Assembly: GCF_024749165.1 (NCBI RefSeq)
Contig: NZ_CP087190.1
Coordinates: 4,065,501 to 4,129,500, forward strand
Source: Pseudomonas sp. B21-023
Lineage (GTDB): Bacteria > Pseudomonadota > Gammaproteobacteria > Pseudomonadales > Pseudomonadaceae
Length of the DNA stretch: 64,000 nucleotides
Reading direction: 5' to 3'
Shown: positions 1-10,100 of the stretch, in pieces
Layout: every line of letters begins with the position of its first letter
Numbering within the stretch: the first letter of the stretch is position 1
The notes under the pieces: model-generated
Told to the model about the DNA's origin: nothing
The model's input: the letters and a program-made list of their open reading frames with translations, nothing else
The model's database searches: none
Translations under genes and position numbers: made by a program

Positions 1-995
1 ACGCCATCGACACAGAAGTGCTGGCCGGCGGCGAGCTGTCCGACCGCAAGGGCGTCAACGTACCGCAAGCCGTGCTCGAGCTCTCCCCGCTCACCGAAAA
101 GGACCGCCGCGACCTCACCTTCGGCCTCGAGCTGGGCGTGGACTGGGTGGCCCTGTCGTTCGTGCAGCGCCCGCAAGACATCCTCGAAGCGCGCGAGCTG
201 ATCGGCGACCGTGCCTACCTGATGGCCAAGATCGAGAAGCCCTCGGCGGTCGAGCAGCTGCAGGCCATCGCCGAGCTGTCCGACGCGATCATGGTCGCCC
301 GTGGCGACCTGGGCGTGGAAGTGCCGGCCGAGAGCGTGCCGCAGATCCAGAAGGGCATCATCAATACCTGCCGCCAGCTGGGCAAGCCGGTGGTGGTGGC
401 CACGCAGATGCTCGAATCCATGCGTTTCTCCCCGGCCCCGACCCGCGCCGAGGTCACCGATGTGGCCAACGCCGTGGCCGAAGGCGCCGATGCGGTGATG
501 CTGTCGGCCGAGACCGCCTCGGGCGACTACCCGCTGGAAGCCGTGCAGATGATGAGCAAGATCATCCGCCAGGTGGAGAACGGCCCGGACTACCAGGCCC
601 AGCTCGATGTCGGCCGGCCCAAGGCCGAAGCCACGGTGTCGGACGCCATCAGCTGCGCGATCCGCCGCATCAGCGGCATCCTGCCGGTGGCGGTGCTGGT
701 CAACTACAGCGAGTCGGGGAACTCCACCCTGCGCGCCGCCCGCGAGCGGCCACGGGCGCCGATCCTCAACCTGACGCCGAACCTGAACACCGCCCGCCGC
801 CTGAGCGTGGCCTGGGGCGTGCACTCGGTGGTCAACGACCGCCTGCGCCAGGTCGACGAGGTGGTCTCCACGGCGCTGGAAATCGCCCAGGCCCAAGGCA
901 TGGCCAGCCGTGGCGACACGCTGCTGATCACCGCCGGTGTGCCTTTCGGCAAGCCGGGTTCGACTAATACGCTGCGGATCGAGACCCTGGTCTGA
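1..995 (+). CDS. pyk: Pyruvate kinase, 3' part (5' end outside window)
   Basis: Pyruvate kinase converts phosphoenolpyruvate and ADP to pyruvate and ATP, the last step of lower glycolysis / Entner-Doudoroff in the cytoplasm. The frame is open from the window edge (first full codon at 3) to a TGA at 993-995, so about 330 C-terminal residues are present. Visible family motifs are GGELSDRKGVNVP at the left edge, the MAKIEKPSAVEQL strand with the catalytic-site lysine, the MVARGDLGVEVP metal/PEP segment, and VATQMLESM followed by ADAVMLSAETASG. The C-terminal allosteric domain follows. It resembles the P. aeruginosa PykA type more than PykF, but the N-terminus is missing, so the paralogue assignment is an inference. 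Confidence 0.95.
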   Translation, partial: AIDTEVLAGGELSDRKGVNVPQAVLELSPLTEKDRRDLTFGLELGVDWVALSFVQRPQDILEARELIGDRAYLMAKIEKPSAVEQLQAIAELSDAIMVARGDLGVEVPAESVPQIQKGIINTCRQLGKPVVVATQMLESMRFSPAPTRAEVTDVANAVAEGADAVMLSAETASGDYPLEAVQMMSKIIRQVENGPDYQAQLDVGRPKAEATVSDAISCAIRRISGILPVAVLVNYSESGNSTLRAARERPRAPILNLTPNLNTARRLSVAWGVHSVVNDRLRQVDEVVSTALEIAQAQGMASRGDTLLITAGVPFGKPGSTNTLRIETLV

Positions 996-1042
996 GATCG
1001 CCGGGGGCGCTGCGCGCCCCTTTCGCCGCGGTTCGTCGCCAC

Positions 1043-1101
1043 GACAAGCCGGCTCCCACACGGAATTGCGCAATACCTGTGGGAGCTGGCTTGCCAGCGA
1101 T
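1043..1101. repeat. REP doublet, inverted
   Basis: Two facing REP units (ACAAGCCGGCTCCCACA and TGTGGGAGCTGGCTTGCCA) lie between pyruvate kinase and the urea transporter gene. Elements of this type are abundant in P. putida-group intergenic DNA and can form a transcript hairpin. Confidence 0.8.
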
Positions 1102-1191
1102 TGGAGGGCAAAGCCCTCCCCATACACCGAAATGCGGAAAACCGAGGCCCGAAGAGGCCCACCGCTCCCCCACTCACCTTACCGACTGCCC

Positions 1192-2067
1192 ATGTACACC
1201 AAGAATTTCGTCAACCCGTGCCCCGACTGGGCCACGGCCTTGCTCAACGGTTTCAGCCAGGTGCTGCTGCTGCGCAATCCCCTGTGCGGCCTGTGCTGCC
1301 TGCTGGCCATCCTGCTGACCGCGCCGAACCTGGTCGGCGGCGCCCTGCTCGGCGCCCTGGCCGGCCTGCTTACCGCCCAACGCCGCGGCTACGACCGCGC
1401 CGACCGCCAGGCCGGGCTGTACTGCTACAACGGCGTGCTGATCGGCATCCTGATCAGCGCCGTGCTGCCCTGGTCGGCGATCCTGCCACCGCTGATCATC
1501 GCCGCCGGCGGCCTGTCGAGCATGCTCACCCGCCAATGGCGCAAGCGCGGCGGCAAGCTGCTGGTCGCCTACACCGCGCCCTTCGTGCTGCTGGGCTGGG
1601 CCGCGTTGCTGCTGACCGAGCCGTCGGCCAACGGCTATGTCGAAGCCGATCCTGTGTATGCCCTGCTGCGCGGCGTAGGGCAGATCTTTTTGCTCGACAA
1701 GCCCATGGCCGGCCTGCTGATCGTCATCGGCATGTACTTCGCCAACCCCTATGCCGCCACCTGGGCGTTGATCGGCTCGGCCATCGGCGGTGGTGTCGCG
1801 CTGCTGGCTGGAGAAACGCAGGCCGCGTGGCTGGGGCTGTATGGCTTCAACGCCGCCCTGGCAGCCCTGGCCTTCAGCCGCCAGGGTGAGAACCCCTGGA
1901 TGACCTTGCTCGCCATCGCCTGCGCCCTGCTGCTGCAGCCGCTGTTCAACCTGCTGCCGATTTCCGGGCTGACCGCGCCTTTTGTGGCCGCGTGCTGGCT
2001 GATGCACCTGGGCAACCACCTGGTCCAGGTCAACCAGCGCCGCAACGCACCCCGCTTGCACAGCTGA
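1192..2067 (+). CDS. Urea transporter (UT family)
   Basis: A 291-residue integral membrane protein of the UT/Yut family, which lets urea cross the inner membrane through a channel-like pore. The sequence is almost entirely hydrophobic, with about ten membrane segments in two halves. Motifs typical of the family include NPLCGLCCLLAI near the N-terminus, GLYCYNGVLIGI (a UT signature around residues 80-95), the related second-half segment YGFNAALAALAF, and a closing PF-AACWL helix. The ATG at 1192 was chosen because it starts the conserved N-terminal region; longer frames run back into the REP doublet. It stands alone, with no urease genes beside it. Confidence 0.85.
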   Translation: MYTKNFVNPCPDWATALLNGFSQVLLLRNPLCGLCCLLAILLTAPNLVGGALLGALAGLLTAQRRGYDRADRQAGLYCYNGVLIGILISAVLPWSAILPPLIIAAGGLSSMLTRQWRKRGGKLLVAYTAPFVLLGWAALLLTEPSANGYVEADPVYALLRGVGQIFLLDKPMAGLLIVIGMYFANPYAATWALIGSAIGGGVALLAGETQAAWLGLYGFNAALAALAFSRQGENPWMTLLAIACALLLQPLFNLLPISGLTAPFVAACWLMHLGNHLVQVNQRRNAPRLHS

Positions 2068-2112
2068 TACCCAGCCCCTAGGCTCTGCCCATCCACCTAT
2101 TGGAACGAGCCC

Positions 2113-2934
2113 ATGGACACCCCTGCGAGCCTGCGCGAGCGGCTCTACGTCATCGTCTTCCAGACCGACACCACGGCTGGCAGACGCTTCGACAAGATTC
2201 TCCTGCTGATCATCCTGGCCAGCCTGGTGACGGTGATCCTCGACAGCATCGACGACGTTCACCAGAACTACGCCGGGCTGCTGGCCGGGATCGAGTGGGG
2301 CTTCACCGCGATCTTCCTCGCCGAATACATCACCCGCCTGTACTGCTCGCCCAAGCCACTGCGCTATGCCTTCAGCTTCTACGGGCTGGTCGACCTGCTG
2401 GCGATCGTGCCGGGGATCATCGCCCTGTACTACAGCGACGCCCAGTACCTGCTGATCATCCGCGTGGTGCGCATGCTGCGGATCTTCCGCGTGCTCAAGC
2501 TCAGCCCCTACCTCAAGCAGGCCCACTACCTGCTGGCGGCGCTGCAGGGCAGCAAGCAGAAAATCATCGTGTTCCTGGTCAGCGTGTCGACCCTGGTGAC
2601 CGTGTTCGGCACATTGATGTACGTGATCGAAGGGCCGGAGCATGGCTTCACCAGCATCCCCAAGGGCATCTACTGGGCCATCGTCACCCTCACCACCGTG
2701 GGCTTCGGCGATATCGTGCCGACTACGCCGCTAGGGCAGGTGCTGTCCTCGCTGGTGATGATCACCGGTTACTCGATCATCGCCGTGCCCACCGGGATCT
2801 TCACCGCCGAACTGGCCAATGCCATGCGCGGCGAACAGTTGCAGCATGACTGCCCGACCTGTGCCAAGCACCACCACGAGCATGGCGCGGCGTTCTGTTC
2901 GCGCTGTGGCAATGCGTTGTTTCCCAAGCAATAG
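2113..2934 (+). CDS. Voltage-gated potassium channel (Kch type) with C-terminal Cys4 knuckle
   Basis: A 273-residue inner-membrane ion channel with six predicted membrane segments. S4 carries regularly spaced arginines (residues about 117-129, RVVRMLRIFRVLK), and the pore loop contains the K+ selectivity filter TTVGFGD at 194-200. After S6 there is only a short cytoplasmic tail instead of the RCK/TrkA_N domain found in many bacterial channels. The tail holds two CxxC pairs (Cys247/250 and Cys262/265) joined by a His-rich linker (HHHEH), which looks like a zinc ribbon. The ATG at 2113 lies 45 bp after the urea transporter stop, so the two may be cotranscribed. K+ selectivity is inferred from the filter. 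Confidence 0.85.
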   Translation: MDTPASLRERLYVIVFQTDTTAGRRFDKILLLIILASLVTVILDSIDDVHQNYAGLLAGIEWGFTAIFLAEYITRLYCSPKPLRYAFSFYGLVDLLAIVPGIIALYYSDAQYLLIIRVVRMLRIFRVLKLSPYLKQAHYLLAALQGSKQKIIVFLVSVSTLVTVFGTLMYVIEGPEHGFTSIPKGIYWAIVTLTTVGFGDIVPTTPLGQVLSSLVMITGYSIIAVPTGIFTAELANAMRGEQLQHDCPTCAKHHHEHGAAFCSRCGNALFPKQ

Positions 2935-3058
2935 GCAGCGTCCCCAATGCAGGGCAAGCATAAGCAAAGAGCCATTTGGTCTTTAGCCACCATAGCGCCA
3001 AACGCTATAGTCGCTGGCATATCGCCAACCCTTTGAATCAGAACAAGGAATGCCCCCT

Positions 3059-4057
3059 GTGAAAAAACTCTTCAGTGCCTCGCTGCTCGCCGCGGGCCTG
3101 GCCCTGGGCAACCTCGCCCAGGCCGCCCCTACCCTGCTCAACGTGTCGTACGACGTGATGCGCGACTTCTACAAGGACTACAACCCGGCGTTCCAGAAGC
3201 ACTGGGAGAAGGAGCACAACGAGAAGGTCAACCTGCAGATGTCCTTCGGCGGCTCGAGCAAGCAGGCGCGCGCGGTGATCGATGGCCTGCCGGCCGACGT
3301 GATCACCATGAACATGGCCACCGACATCAATGCCCTGGCCGACAACGGCAAGCTGGTGCCGGACAACTGGGTAACGCGCCTGCCGAACAACAGCGCGCCG
3401 TTCACCTCGGCCACCGTGTTCATCGTGCGCAAAGGCAACCCCAAGGCGCTGAAGGACTGGCCCGACCTGCTGAAGGACGGCGTGCAGGTGATCGTGCCCA
3501 ACCCGAAAACCTCGGGTAACGGCCGCTACACCTACCTCTCGGCCTGGGGCTACGTGCTCAAGCAGGGCGGTGACGAAAGCAAGGCCCGCGACTTCGTCGG
3601 CAAGCTGTTCAAGCAGGCCCCGGTACTGGACACCGGTGGCCGCGCCGCCACCACCACCTTCATGACCAACCAGATCGGCGATGTGCTGGTGACCTTCGAG
3701 AACGAAGCCGAGATGATCGCCCGCGAGTTCGGCCGCGACCAGTTCGAAGTGGTCTACCCGAGCGTGTCGGCCGAAGCCGAGCCGCCGGTGAGCGTGGTCG
3801 ACAAGGTGGTGGCCAAGAAAGGTACCCAGGCCGTGGCCGAGGAATACCTGAAGTACCTGTGGTCGCCGGAGGCCCAGGAGATCGCCGCGAACAACTACCT
3901 GCGTCCGCGTGACGCCACTGTGCTGGCCAAGTACACCGACCGTTTCCCGAAAGTCGACTTCCTGTCGGTGGAGAAGACCTTCGGTGACTGGCGCACCGTG
4001 CAGAAGACCCACTTCAATGACGGTGGCGTGTTCGACCAGATCTATACCAGCCATTGA
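3059..4057 (+). CDS. sbp: Sulfate ABC transporter substrate-binding protein (orphan)
   Basis: A periplasmic sulfate/thiosulfate-binding protein of the Sbp/CysP family. Starting at the GTG at 3059, an AAGGA ribosome site (3045-3049) lies at good spacing and the product begins MKKLFSASLLAAGLALGNLA, a clean Sec signal peptide cleaved after AQA. The in-frame ATG at 3050 is only one base from that ribosome site and is disfavoured. Family motifs include LLNVSYD at the mature N-terminus, MSFGGSSKQARAV, NPKTSGNGRYTYL and DVLVTFENEA. No cysT/cysW/cysA permease or ATPase genes are adjacent, so it must work with components encoded elsewhere. The next gene is on the other strand. Confidence 0.92.
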   Translation: MKKLFSASLLAAGLALGNLAQAAPTLLNVSYDVMRDFYKDYNPAFQKHWEKEHNEKVNLQMSFGGSSKQARAVIDGLPADVITMNMATDINALADNGKLVPDNWVTRLPNNSAPFTSATVFIVRKGNPKALKDWPDLLKDGVQVIVPNPKTSGNGRYTYLSAWGYVLKQGGDESKARDFVGKLFKQAPVLDTGGRAATTTFMTNQIGDVLVTFENEAEMIAREFGRDQFEVVYPSVSAEAEPPVSVVDKVVAKKGTQAVAEEYLKYLWSPEAQEIAANNYLRPRDATVLAKYTDRFPKVDFLSVEKTFGDWRTVQKTHFNDGGVFDQIYTSH

Positions 4058-4076
4058 TCACTGACCTGTACCGGCC

Positions 4077-4242
4077 TATCGCCGGCAAGCCGGCTCCCAC
4101 ACCGACCGCGCACACCTCAACCCTTGCGCTATGCCTGTGGGAGCTGGCTTGCCAGCGATGAGGCCACTACAAGCAACACAAGACAGTTGCTCCGACGGGG
4201 AACGCGATCTCCTGTGAGAGCCGGCTTGCCGGCGATAGGCCG
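4077..4242. repeat. Three REP units
   Basis: A facing REP pair (4077-4159; GCCGGCAAGCCGGCTCCCAC and GTGGGAGCTGGCTTGCCAGC) is followed by a third unit (about 4212-4242). They fill the gap between the convergent sbp gene and the methyltransferase gene. Confidence 0.8.
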
Positions 4243-4256
4243 GTAAGGGCTACTGA

Positions 4257-5183
4257 TCACCCCTGGCGAAACACCAGCGCCTTCAGCCCACCCTCCGGAT
4301 CCGCATCGGGAAACTCCGGCGGATTCTCCAGCCGCTCGACGAACGCCAGCCCCGGCGCCTGCTCGGCCATCCCCTCGATGAGAAACTGCGGCCCGATCCC
4401 AGGATCGTTGACGCAGGCCAATACCGTGCCGCCTTCAGTCAACAACTCCGGCAAACGCCGGAGGATCTTGGCGTAGTCCTGGGTCAGCACGAAGCTGCCG
4501 CGCTGGAAGGTCGGCGGATCGATGATGATCAGGTCGTACGGCCCGTACTTGCGCACCTTGCCCCACGACTTGAACAGCTCATGCCCCAGGTACGCCACCC
4601 GCGAGGCGTCATGGCCATTGAGCCGGTGATTGTCGCGGCCCCGGGACAGCGCCGACTTGGCCATGTCCAGGTTGACCACCTGCTCGGCGCCGCCGGCGAT
4701 CGCCGCCACCGAGAAACCGCAGGTGTAGGCGAACAGGTTGAGCACGCGCTTGCCGCCCGCCTGCTCGCGCACCCAGCGCCGGCCGTAGCGCATGTCGAGG
4801 AACAGGCCGTTGTTCTGTCGCACGCCCAGGTCGAGCAGGTACTTCAGGCCATCCTCGACCACCTCGCGCTGCTGGCACGGCGCGCCCCACAGCCACTGCC
4901 CAGGGCTGTCGGGCAGGTAGCGGTGCTGCAGCAGGATGGCCTGGCCGCTCCACTGCGGGCGCTCGGCCAACGCCATCAGCATCGCTTCAAGCTCGGCCAG
5001 CTGGCCCTCGGGCGGCTCGCGGAACAACGCCACCAGCAACACGCCGTCGAGCCAGTCGACGGTGATCTGTTCAAGCCCCGGCCAGCAGCGGCCACGGCCA
5101 TGGAACAGGCGGCGAGTCTCCTGGGGGGCAGGGTCGAGGGCGGCGAGCAGGTGCTGCTCGAGGGTGGCAATGGCTGGGCTCAT
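4257..5183 (-). CDS. Class I SAM-dependent methyltransferase, rRNA large-subunit type
   Basis: A cytoplasmic SAM-dependent methyltransferase of the RlmI/RlmK-like (COG1092) group, whose members methylate 23S rRNA. The C-terminal two thirds carry the Rossmann fold: VLNLFAYTCGFSVAA is SAM motif I, VVNLDMAKSALS binds the ribose, and DLIIIDPPTFQRGSF is the catalytic motif IV. About 308 residues result from the ATG at 5183 (MSPAIATLEQH). Two longer in-frame starts exist upstream (up to 5273), but the added segment is low-complexity and no start has a strong ribosome site, so the N-terminus is uncertain. The exact RNA target cannot be read from the sequence. Confidence 0.8.
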   Translation of the reverse strand: MSPAIATLEQHLLAALDPAPQETRRLFHGRGRCWPGLEQITVDWLDGVLLVALFREPPEGQLAELEAMLMALAERPQWSGQAILLQHRYLPDSPGQWLWGAPCQQREVVEDGLKYLLDLGVRQNNGLFLDMRYGRRWVREQAGGKRVLNLFAYTCGFSVAAIAGGAEQVVNLDMAKSALSRGRDNHRLNGHDASRVAYLGHELFKSWGKVRKYGPYDLIIIDPPTFQRGSFVLTQDYAKILRRLPELLTEGGTVLACVNDPGIGPQFLIEGMAEQAPGLAFVERLENPPEFPDADPEGGLKALVFRQG

Positions 5184-5344
5184 GTCGGCTACGGTCAGGC
5201 AAAAGCGCCATTCTACCCGCTCGCGGCCGGGCCGGGCGGACATCGATGAAGGGGATGAGAGGGTTTGCGGCACTTTTGTCGCTTTTTTCTTGCCGGGGCG
5301 CTGTGGATAGTGCGGCCATCCCTCCCTGAAACCGGATCACTGCC

Positions 5345-5998
5345 ATGTCACCCCTGAAAGTCGAATTCTTCCACGATGTCGTCTGCGGCTGGTGCTTCGT
5401 CCTCGCCCCGCGCCTGAAGCAGTTGCAGGACGAACTGAACCTGGACGTGCAGCACCGCAGCTTCATCCTGCAGACCAGCCGCGAGGCGATGGTCGAGCGC
5501 TTCGGCTCGATGCCCAAGGCCAAGGAGACCATCCTCAGCCACTGGCTGTCGTGCTCGCGCGCCGAGGACGTCAAGCGCATCAACATCGAAGCCATGCGCC
5601 AGCAGGACTTCGAGTACCCCACCGGCCTGCTCGCGGGCCTGGCCTGCCAGACCGCCAAGGCCCTGGGCGGCAACGAAGGCCACGAGCGCCTGTTCGACCG
5701 CCTGCAGGAAGCCCACCTGGTGCAGGCCCGCAACATCGGCGACCGCGCCACCGTGCTGGCGGTGGCCGCCGAAGCCGGTTTCGACCCGCAGGCCTTCGCC
5801 ACGGCATTCGACCAGCAGGCCCCGCAGATGCTCGAGGAAGAACTGGCCCAGGGCCGGCGCCTGGGCATCAGCTCGGTGCCCAGCCTGGTGATCGACGGCC
5901 GCTACCTGGTCCCCGGCGCGCTGAGCCTCGAGCAACTGCGCCAGACCTTCATCCAGGTCCGTGCCAACCAGAACCAGGCACAAGGAGCCGCCCAATGA
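5345..5998 (+). CDS. DsbA/FrnE-family thiol oxidoreductase
   Basis: A 217-residue DsbA-fold protein of the FrnE / 2-hydroxychromene-2-carboxylate isomerase branch. It has the N-terminal active site CGWC (Cys14-Cys17) after a thioredoxin strand, the helical insertion, and the cis-proline strand GISSVPSLVID near residue 180. No signal peptide is present, so it is probably cytoplasmic, unlike classical DsbA. Its TGA overlaps the ATG of the RND membrane-fusion gene (ATGA at 5995-5998), so it is translationally coupled to the efflux operon and is probably its first gene. A role in redox stress or in handling thiol-reactive compounds is inferred from context. Confidence 0.85.
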   Translation: MSPLKVEFFHDVVCGWCFVLAPRLKQLQDELNLDVQHRSFILQTSREAMVERFGSMPKAKETILSHWLSCSRAEDVKRINIEAMRQQDFEYPTGLLAGLACQTAKALGGNEGHERLFDRLQEAHLVQARNIGDRATVLAVAAEAGFDPQAFATAFDQQAPQMLEEELAQGRRLGISSVPSLVIDGRYLVPGALSLEQLRQTFIQVRANQNQAQGAAQ

Positions 5999-7098
5999 AA
6001 AACCGTTACTGGATCGCCGCCGGCACGTCCCTGTCGCTGCTGGCCATGGCCCTGCTGCCCGCCCCGGCGGTAGTGGCCAACGACGCCCCCGCCGCCCAGG
6101 CCAACGCCACCCCGGTGGCAATCGCCCGTGTGCAGTCGGGCCCGATGCCGCAGGTGCTCAGCGCCGTCGGCACCCTGGAGGCGGTACACCAGGTCAATGT
6201 CTCGCCCGAGGTCGGCGGGCGCATCACCGCGTTGGAGTTCACCGCCGGCAAGGCCGTGGCCGCAGGCCAGGTGCTGGTCAAGCTCAACGACGCGCCCGAG
6301 CGCGGCGAGCTGGCCAAGCTGCAGGCCCAGGCCAAGAACGCCAAGCTGGCCCTGGAACGCACGCGCAAGGTGCTGCCGCTGGCCTCCACCCAGGCCCAGC
6401 TGGACCAGGCCCAGGCCAACTACGACCAGCTGCTCGGCGAGATCGCCCAGGTCCAGGCGCAGATCGCGCAGAAGACCATCCGCGCCCCGTTCGCCGGCGT
6501 GCTGGGTATCCGCAAGGTCAACCTCGGCCAGTACGTCAGCCCCGGCGACAGCCTGGTGACCCTCACCGAGCTGTCGCGCCTGCACGTCAACTTCCCGCTG
6601 CCCGAGCAGTCCGCCGCCGCCCTGCAGGCGGGCCAGGCCATCACCCTCAAGGTCGACGCCTGGCCGCAGCAGCGCTTTGTCGCCGCGGTGACCACCCTGG
6701 AGCCGCAGATCGACCCGGGCGCCCGCTCCATGTTGGTGCAGGCAACCCTCGACAACCCCGGCCAGCAACTCAAGCCGGGCATGTTCGCCAACGTCAGCAT
6801 CGAGCTGCCGAGCCACGCCGATGTGCTGAGCGTGCCGGAGACGGCGATCAGCTACAGCGCCTACGGCAACTCGCTGTACGTGCTGCGCGAGAAGGACGGC
6901 GCCCTGCGCGTGGAGCAGGTGTTCGTCAAGCTCGGCGCGCGCCGCGACGACCGCGTGGTGGTGCTCGACGCGCTGACCCCGGGCGACCGCGTGGTGGTCT
7001 CGGGGCAGATCCGCCTGAGCAACGGCATGCCGGTGCGGGTCACCGATGACACCCTGGCCGCCAGCACCACGCGCAAGCCGGACCTGGCCCAGCAGTAA
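5995..7098 (+). CDS. RND efflux pump periplasmic adaptor (membrane fusion protein)
   Basis: The periplasmic adaptor subunit that links the inner-membrane RND pump to the outer-membrane channel. 367 residues begin with a Sec-type signal (MKNRYWIAAGTSLSLLAMAL, then a stretch ending near VVANDA). The order is first lipoyl half (residues about 45-95, VNVSPEVGGRITAL), an alpha-helical hairpin rich in Gln and Ala (about 100-155), second lipoyl half (IRAPFAGVLGIRKVNLGQYV), a beta barrel (LHVNFPLPEQS) and the membrane-proximal domain (VPETAISYSAYGNSLYVL). No lipobox cysteine was seen. It overlaps the DsbA-like gene by 4 bp and lies 36 bp before the pump gene. Confidence 0.92.
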   Translation: MKNRYWIAAGTSLSLLAMALLPAPAVVANDAPAAQANATPVAIARVQSGPMPQVLSAVGTLEAVHQVNVSPEVGGRITALEFTAGKAVAAGQVLVKLNDAPERGELAKLQAQAKNAKLALERTRKVLPLASTQAQLDQAQANYDQLLGEIAQVQAQIAQKTIRAPFAGVLGIRKVNLGQYVSPGDSLVTLTELSRLHVNFPLPEQSAAALQAGQAITLKVDAWPQQRFVAAVTTLEPQIDPGARSMLVQATLDNPGQQLKPGMFANVSIELPSHADVLSVPETAISYSAYGNSLYVLREKDGALRVEQVFVKLGARRDDRVVVLDALTPGDRVVVSGQIRLSNGMPVRVTDDTLAASTTRKPDLAQQ

Positions 7099-7134
7099 TG
7101 GGTTTGCGTGCCACTGAAAAGGACCTGTAGCACC

Positions 7135-10100
7135 ATGAAATTCACCGACCTGTTCATCCGCCGCCCGGTACTGACCCTGGTGGTCTGCGCGATGATCGTC
7201 ATGCTTGGCCTGTTGGCGCTGCTGAACCTGCCGATCCGCCAGTACCCGCAGCTGGAAAGCGCGACCATCACCATCACCACCGAATACCCCGGCGCCCGCT
7301 CGCAGCTGATGCAGGGCTTCGTCACCCAGCCCATCTCGCAGGCCGTGGCCTCGGTCGACGGCGTCGACTACCTGAGCTCGACCTCGACCCAGGGCAAGAG
7401 CGTCATCAGCGTGCGCCTGAAGCTCAACGCCGACTCCAACAAGGCCCTCACCGAGATCATGGCCGCCGTCAACCAGGTCAAGTACCGCCTGCCCGAAGGC
7501 GCCTACGACTCGGTGGTGGCCAAGTCTTCCGGCGAAGGCACGGCGGTGATCTACGTCGGCTTCTCGAGCAAGGACATCGGCCTGCCGGCGATCACCGACT
7601 ACATCTCCCGCGTGGTGCAGCCGCGCCTGGCGGCCATCGACGGCGTGGCCGAGGCGCAGATCCTCGGCGGCCAGAAACTGGCCATGCGCCTGTGGCTGGA
7701 CCCGGCGCGCATGGCTGCGCGCAACCTGTCGGCCAGCGACGTGGCCGAGGCCATCCGCCAGAACAACTTCCAGGCTGCCCCCGGGCAGACCAAGGGCCAG
7801 TACGTCTCGGCCAACATCAACATCAACACCGACCTGACCAGCGTCGACCAGTTCCGCCAGATGGTGGTGCGCCGCGACGGCGACACGCTGATCCGCCTGA
7901 GCGACATCGGCACCGCCGAGCTCGGCGCCACCTCCTACGACACCAGCGGCATCATGGACGGCGAGCCTGCGGTGTTCATCGGCCTGCACGCCACCCCCGC
8001 CGGCAACCCGCTGACCATCGTCGGTTCAGTGCAGGAAATGATGCCGCAGATCCGCGAGACCATGCCGCCGGGCATGACCGCCAACATCGTGTTCGAGGTG
8101 GCGCGCTTCATCCAGGCGTCCATCGACGAGGTGGTCAAGACCCTGGTCGAGGCCGTGGTGATCGTCGCCGTGGTGATCTTCCTGTTCCTCGGCTCGCTGC
8201 GCAGCGTGCTGATCCCCCTGGTGACCATCCCGCTGTCGCTGATCGGCGCGGCGGCGATCATGAGCCTGTTCGGCTTCAGCATCAACCTGCTGACCCTGCT
8301 GTCGATGGTCCTGGCCATCGGCCTGGTGGTGGACGACGCCATCGTCGTGGTGGAGAACGTCCACCGGCATATCGAGGAAGGCAAGACGCCGTTGCATGCG
8401 GCTTTGGTCGGCGCCCGCGAGATCGCCGGCCCGGTGATCGCCATGACCCTGACCCTGGCCGCGGTGTACGCCCCGATCGGCCTGATGGGCGGGCTGACCG
8501 GCGCGCTGTTCAAGGAGTTCGCCTTCACCCTCGCCGGCGCCGTGGTGGTGTCCGGCGTGGTGGCGCTGACCCTGTCGCCGGTGATGAGCGCCTTCCTGCT
8601 CAACCGCCAGGCCAGCGAAGGGCCGATGGCGCGTGGCGCCGAGCGCTTCTTCCACTGGCTGGGCAAGGGCTATGGTCGTTTGCTTGACGTGTCCCTGCAC
8701 CATCGCTGGCTGACCCTGGCGATTGCCGCGGCGGTGTTCGTCAGCCTGCCGATCCTCTACCTCGGCGCCCAGCGCGAACTGGCGCCGGTCGAGGACCAGG
8801 CCCAGGTGCTGGCGGTTGCCAAGGCCCCGCAGTACGCCAACATCGATTACACCCAGATGTACGCGCACCGCATGGACCGCCTGTTCGCCACCTTCCCGGA
8901 AACCGACATCACCTGGGTGGTCAACGGCAACGACGGCCCGCGCACCGCGTTCGGCGGCGCCAACCTGAGCACCTGGGAAAAGCGCCAGCGCAGCGCCGAC
9001 CAGTTGCAGGCCGAGATCCAGAAAGCCGTGGGCGAGATCGAGGGCGTGGCCATCTTCGCCTTCCAGCTGCCGCCGCTACCCGGCTCCACCGGCGGCCTGC
9101 CGGTGCAGATGGTGATCCAGAGCTCCCAGGACCACCGCGTGGTGTTCGACGCCATGGACAAGATCAAGCAGGCGGCCATGGCCAGCGGCCTGTTCGCCGT
9201 GGTCGACAGCGACCTGGACTTCAACAGCCCGCTGGTCAACATCAACATCGACCGCAGCAAGGCCAATGACCTGGGCATCAGCATGCAGGCCATCGGCGAC
9301 GCCCTGGCGGTGCTGGTGGGCGAGAACTACGTCAACCGCTTCGCCCTCGACGGTCGTTCCTACGATGTAATACCGCAGGTGGCACGGGCCCAGCGCCTGT
9401 CGGCCGAGATGCTGGTCGGCCAGTACGTCAAGGCCGCCAACGGCGCCCAGGTGCCGCTGTCGACCCTGGTCAGCTTCGACATGTCGATCGAACCCAACAA
9501 GCTGACCCAGTTCAACCAGCTCAACTCGGCCACCCTGCAGGCGGTGCCGGCGCCGGGCGTGAGCATCGGCGACGCGGTGCAGTTCCTCGCCGCCCAGGCC
9601 AATGCCCTGCCCACCGGCTTCAGCCATGACTGGCTGTCGGATGCCCGCCAGTTCGTCCAGGAAGGCAGCGCCCTGGTAGTGACGTTCATCTTCGCCATCC
9701 TGGTCATCTACCTGGTGCTGGCCGCGCAGTTCGAAAGCCTGCGCGACCCGTTGGTGATCCTGGTCAGCGTGCCGATGTCGGTGTGCGGCGCGCTGATCCC
9801 GCTGTACCTGGGCTATGCCACGGTGAACATCTACACGCAAATCGGCCTGGTGACCCTGGTCGGCCTGATCAGCAAGCACGGCATCCTCATGGTCGAGTTC
9901 GCCAACGAGCTGCAGCAGGCCGACCAGCTCGACCGCCGCACGGCTATCGAACGCGCCGCGCAGATCCGCCTGCGGCCGATCCTGATGACCACCGCGGCCA
10001 TGGTGGTGGGCCTGGTCCCGCTGCTGCTGGCCAGCGGCGCCGGTGCCCACAGCCGCTTCAGCCTGGGCCTGGTGATCGTCATCGGCATGCTGGTCGGTAC

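Noticed and set aside
5902..7989. Long minus-strand frame (695 codons) across the RND adaptor and pump genes
   Set aside because: His/Gly/Ala-rich composition typical of antisense frames in high-GC DNA; the plus-strand genes have full family motifs.
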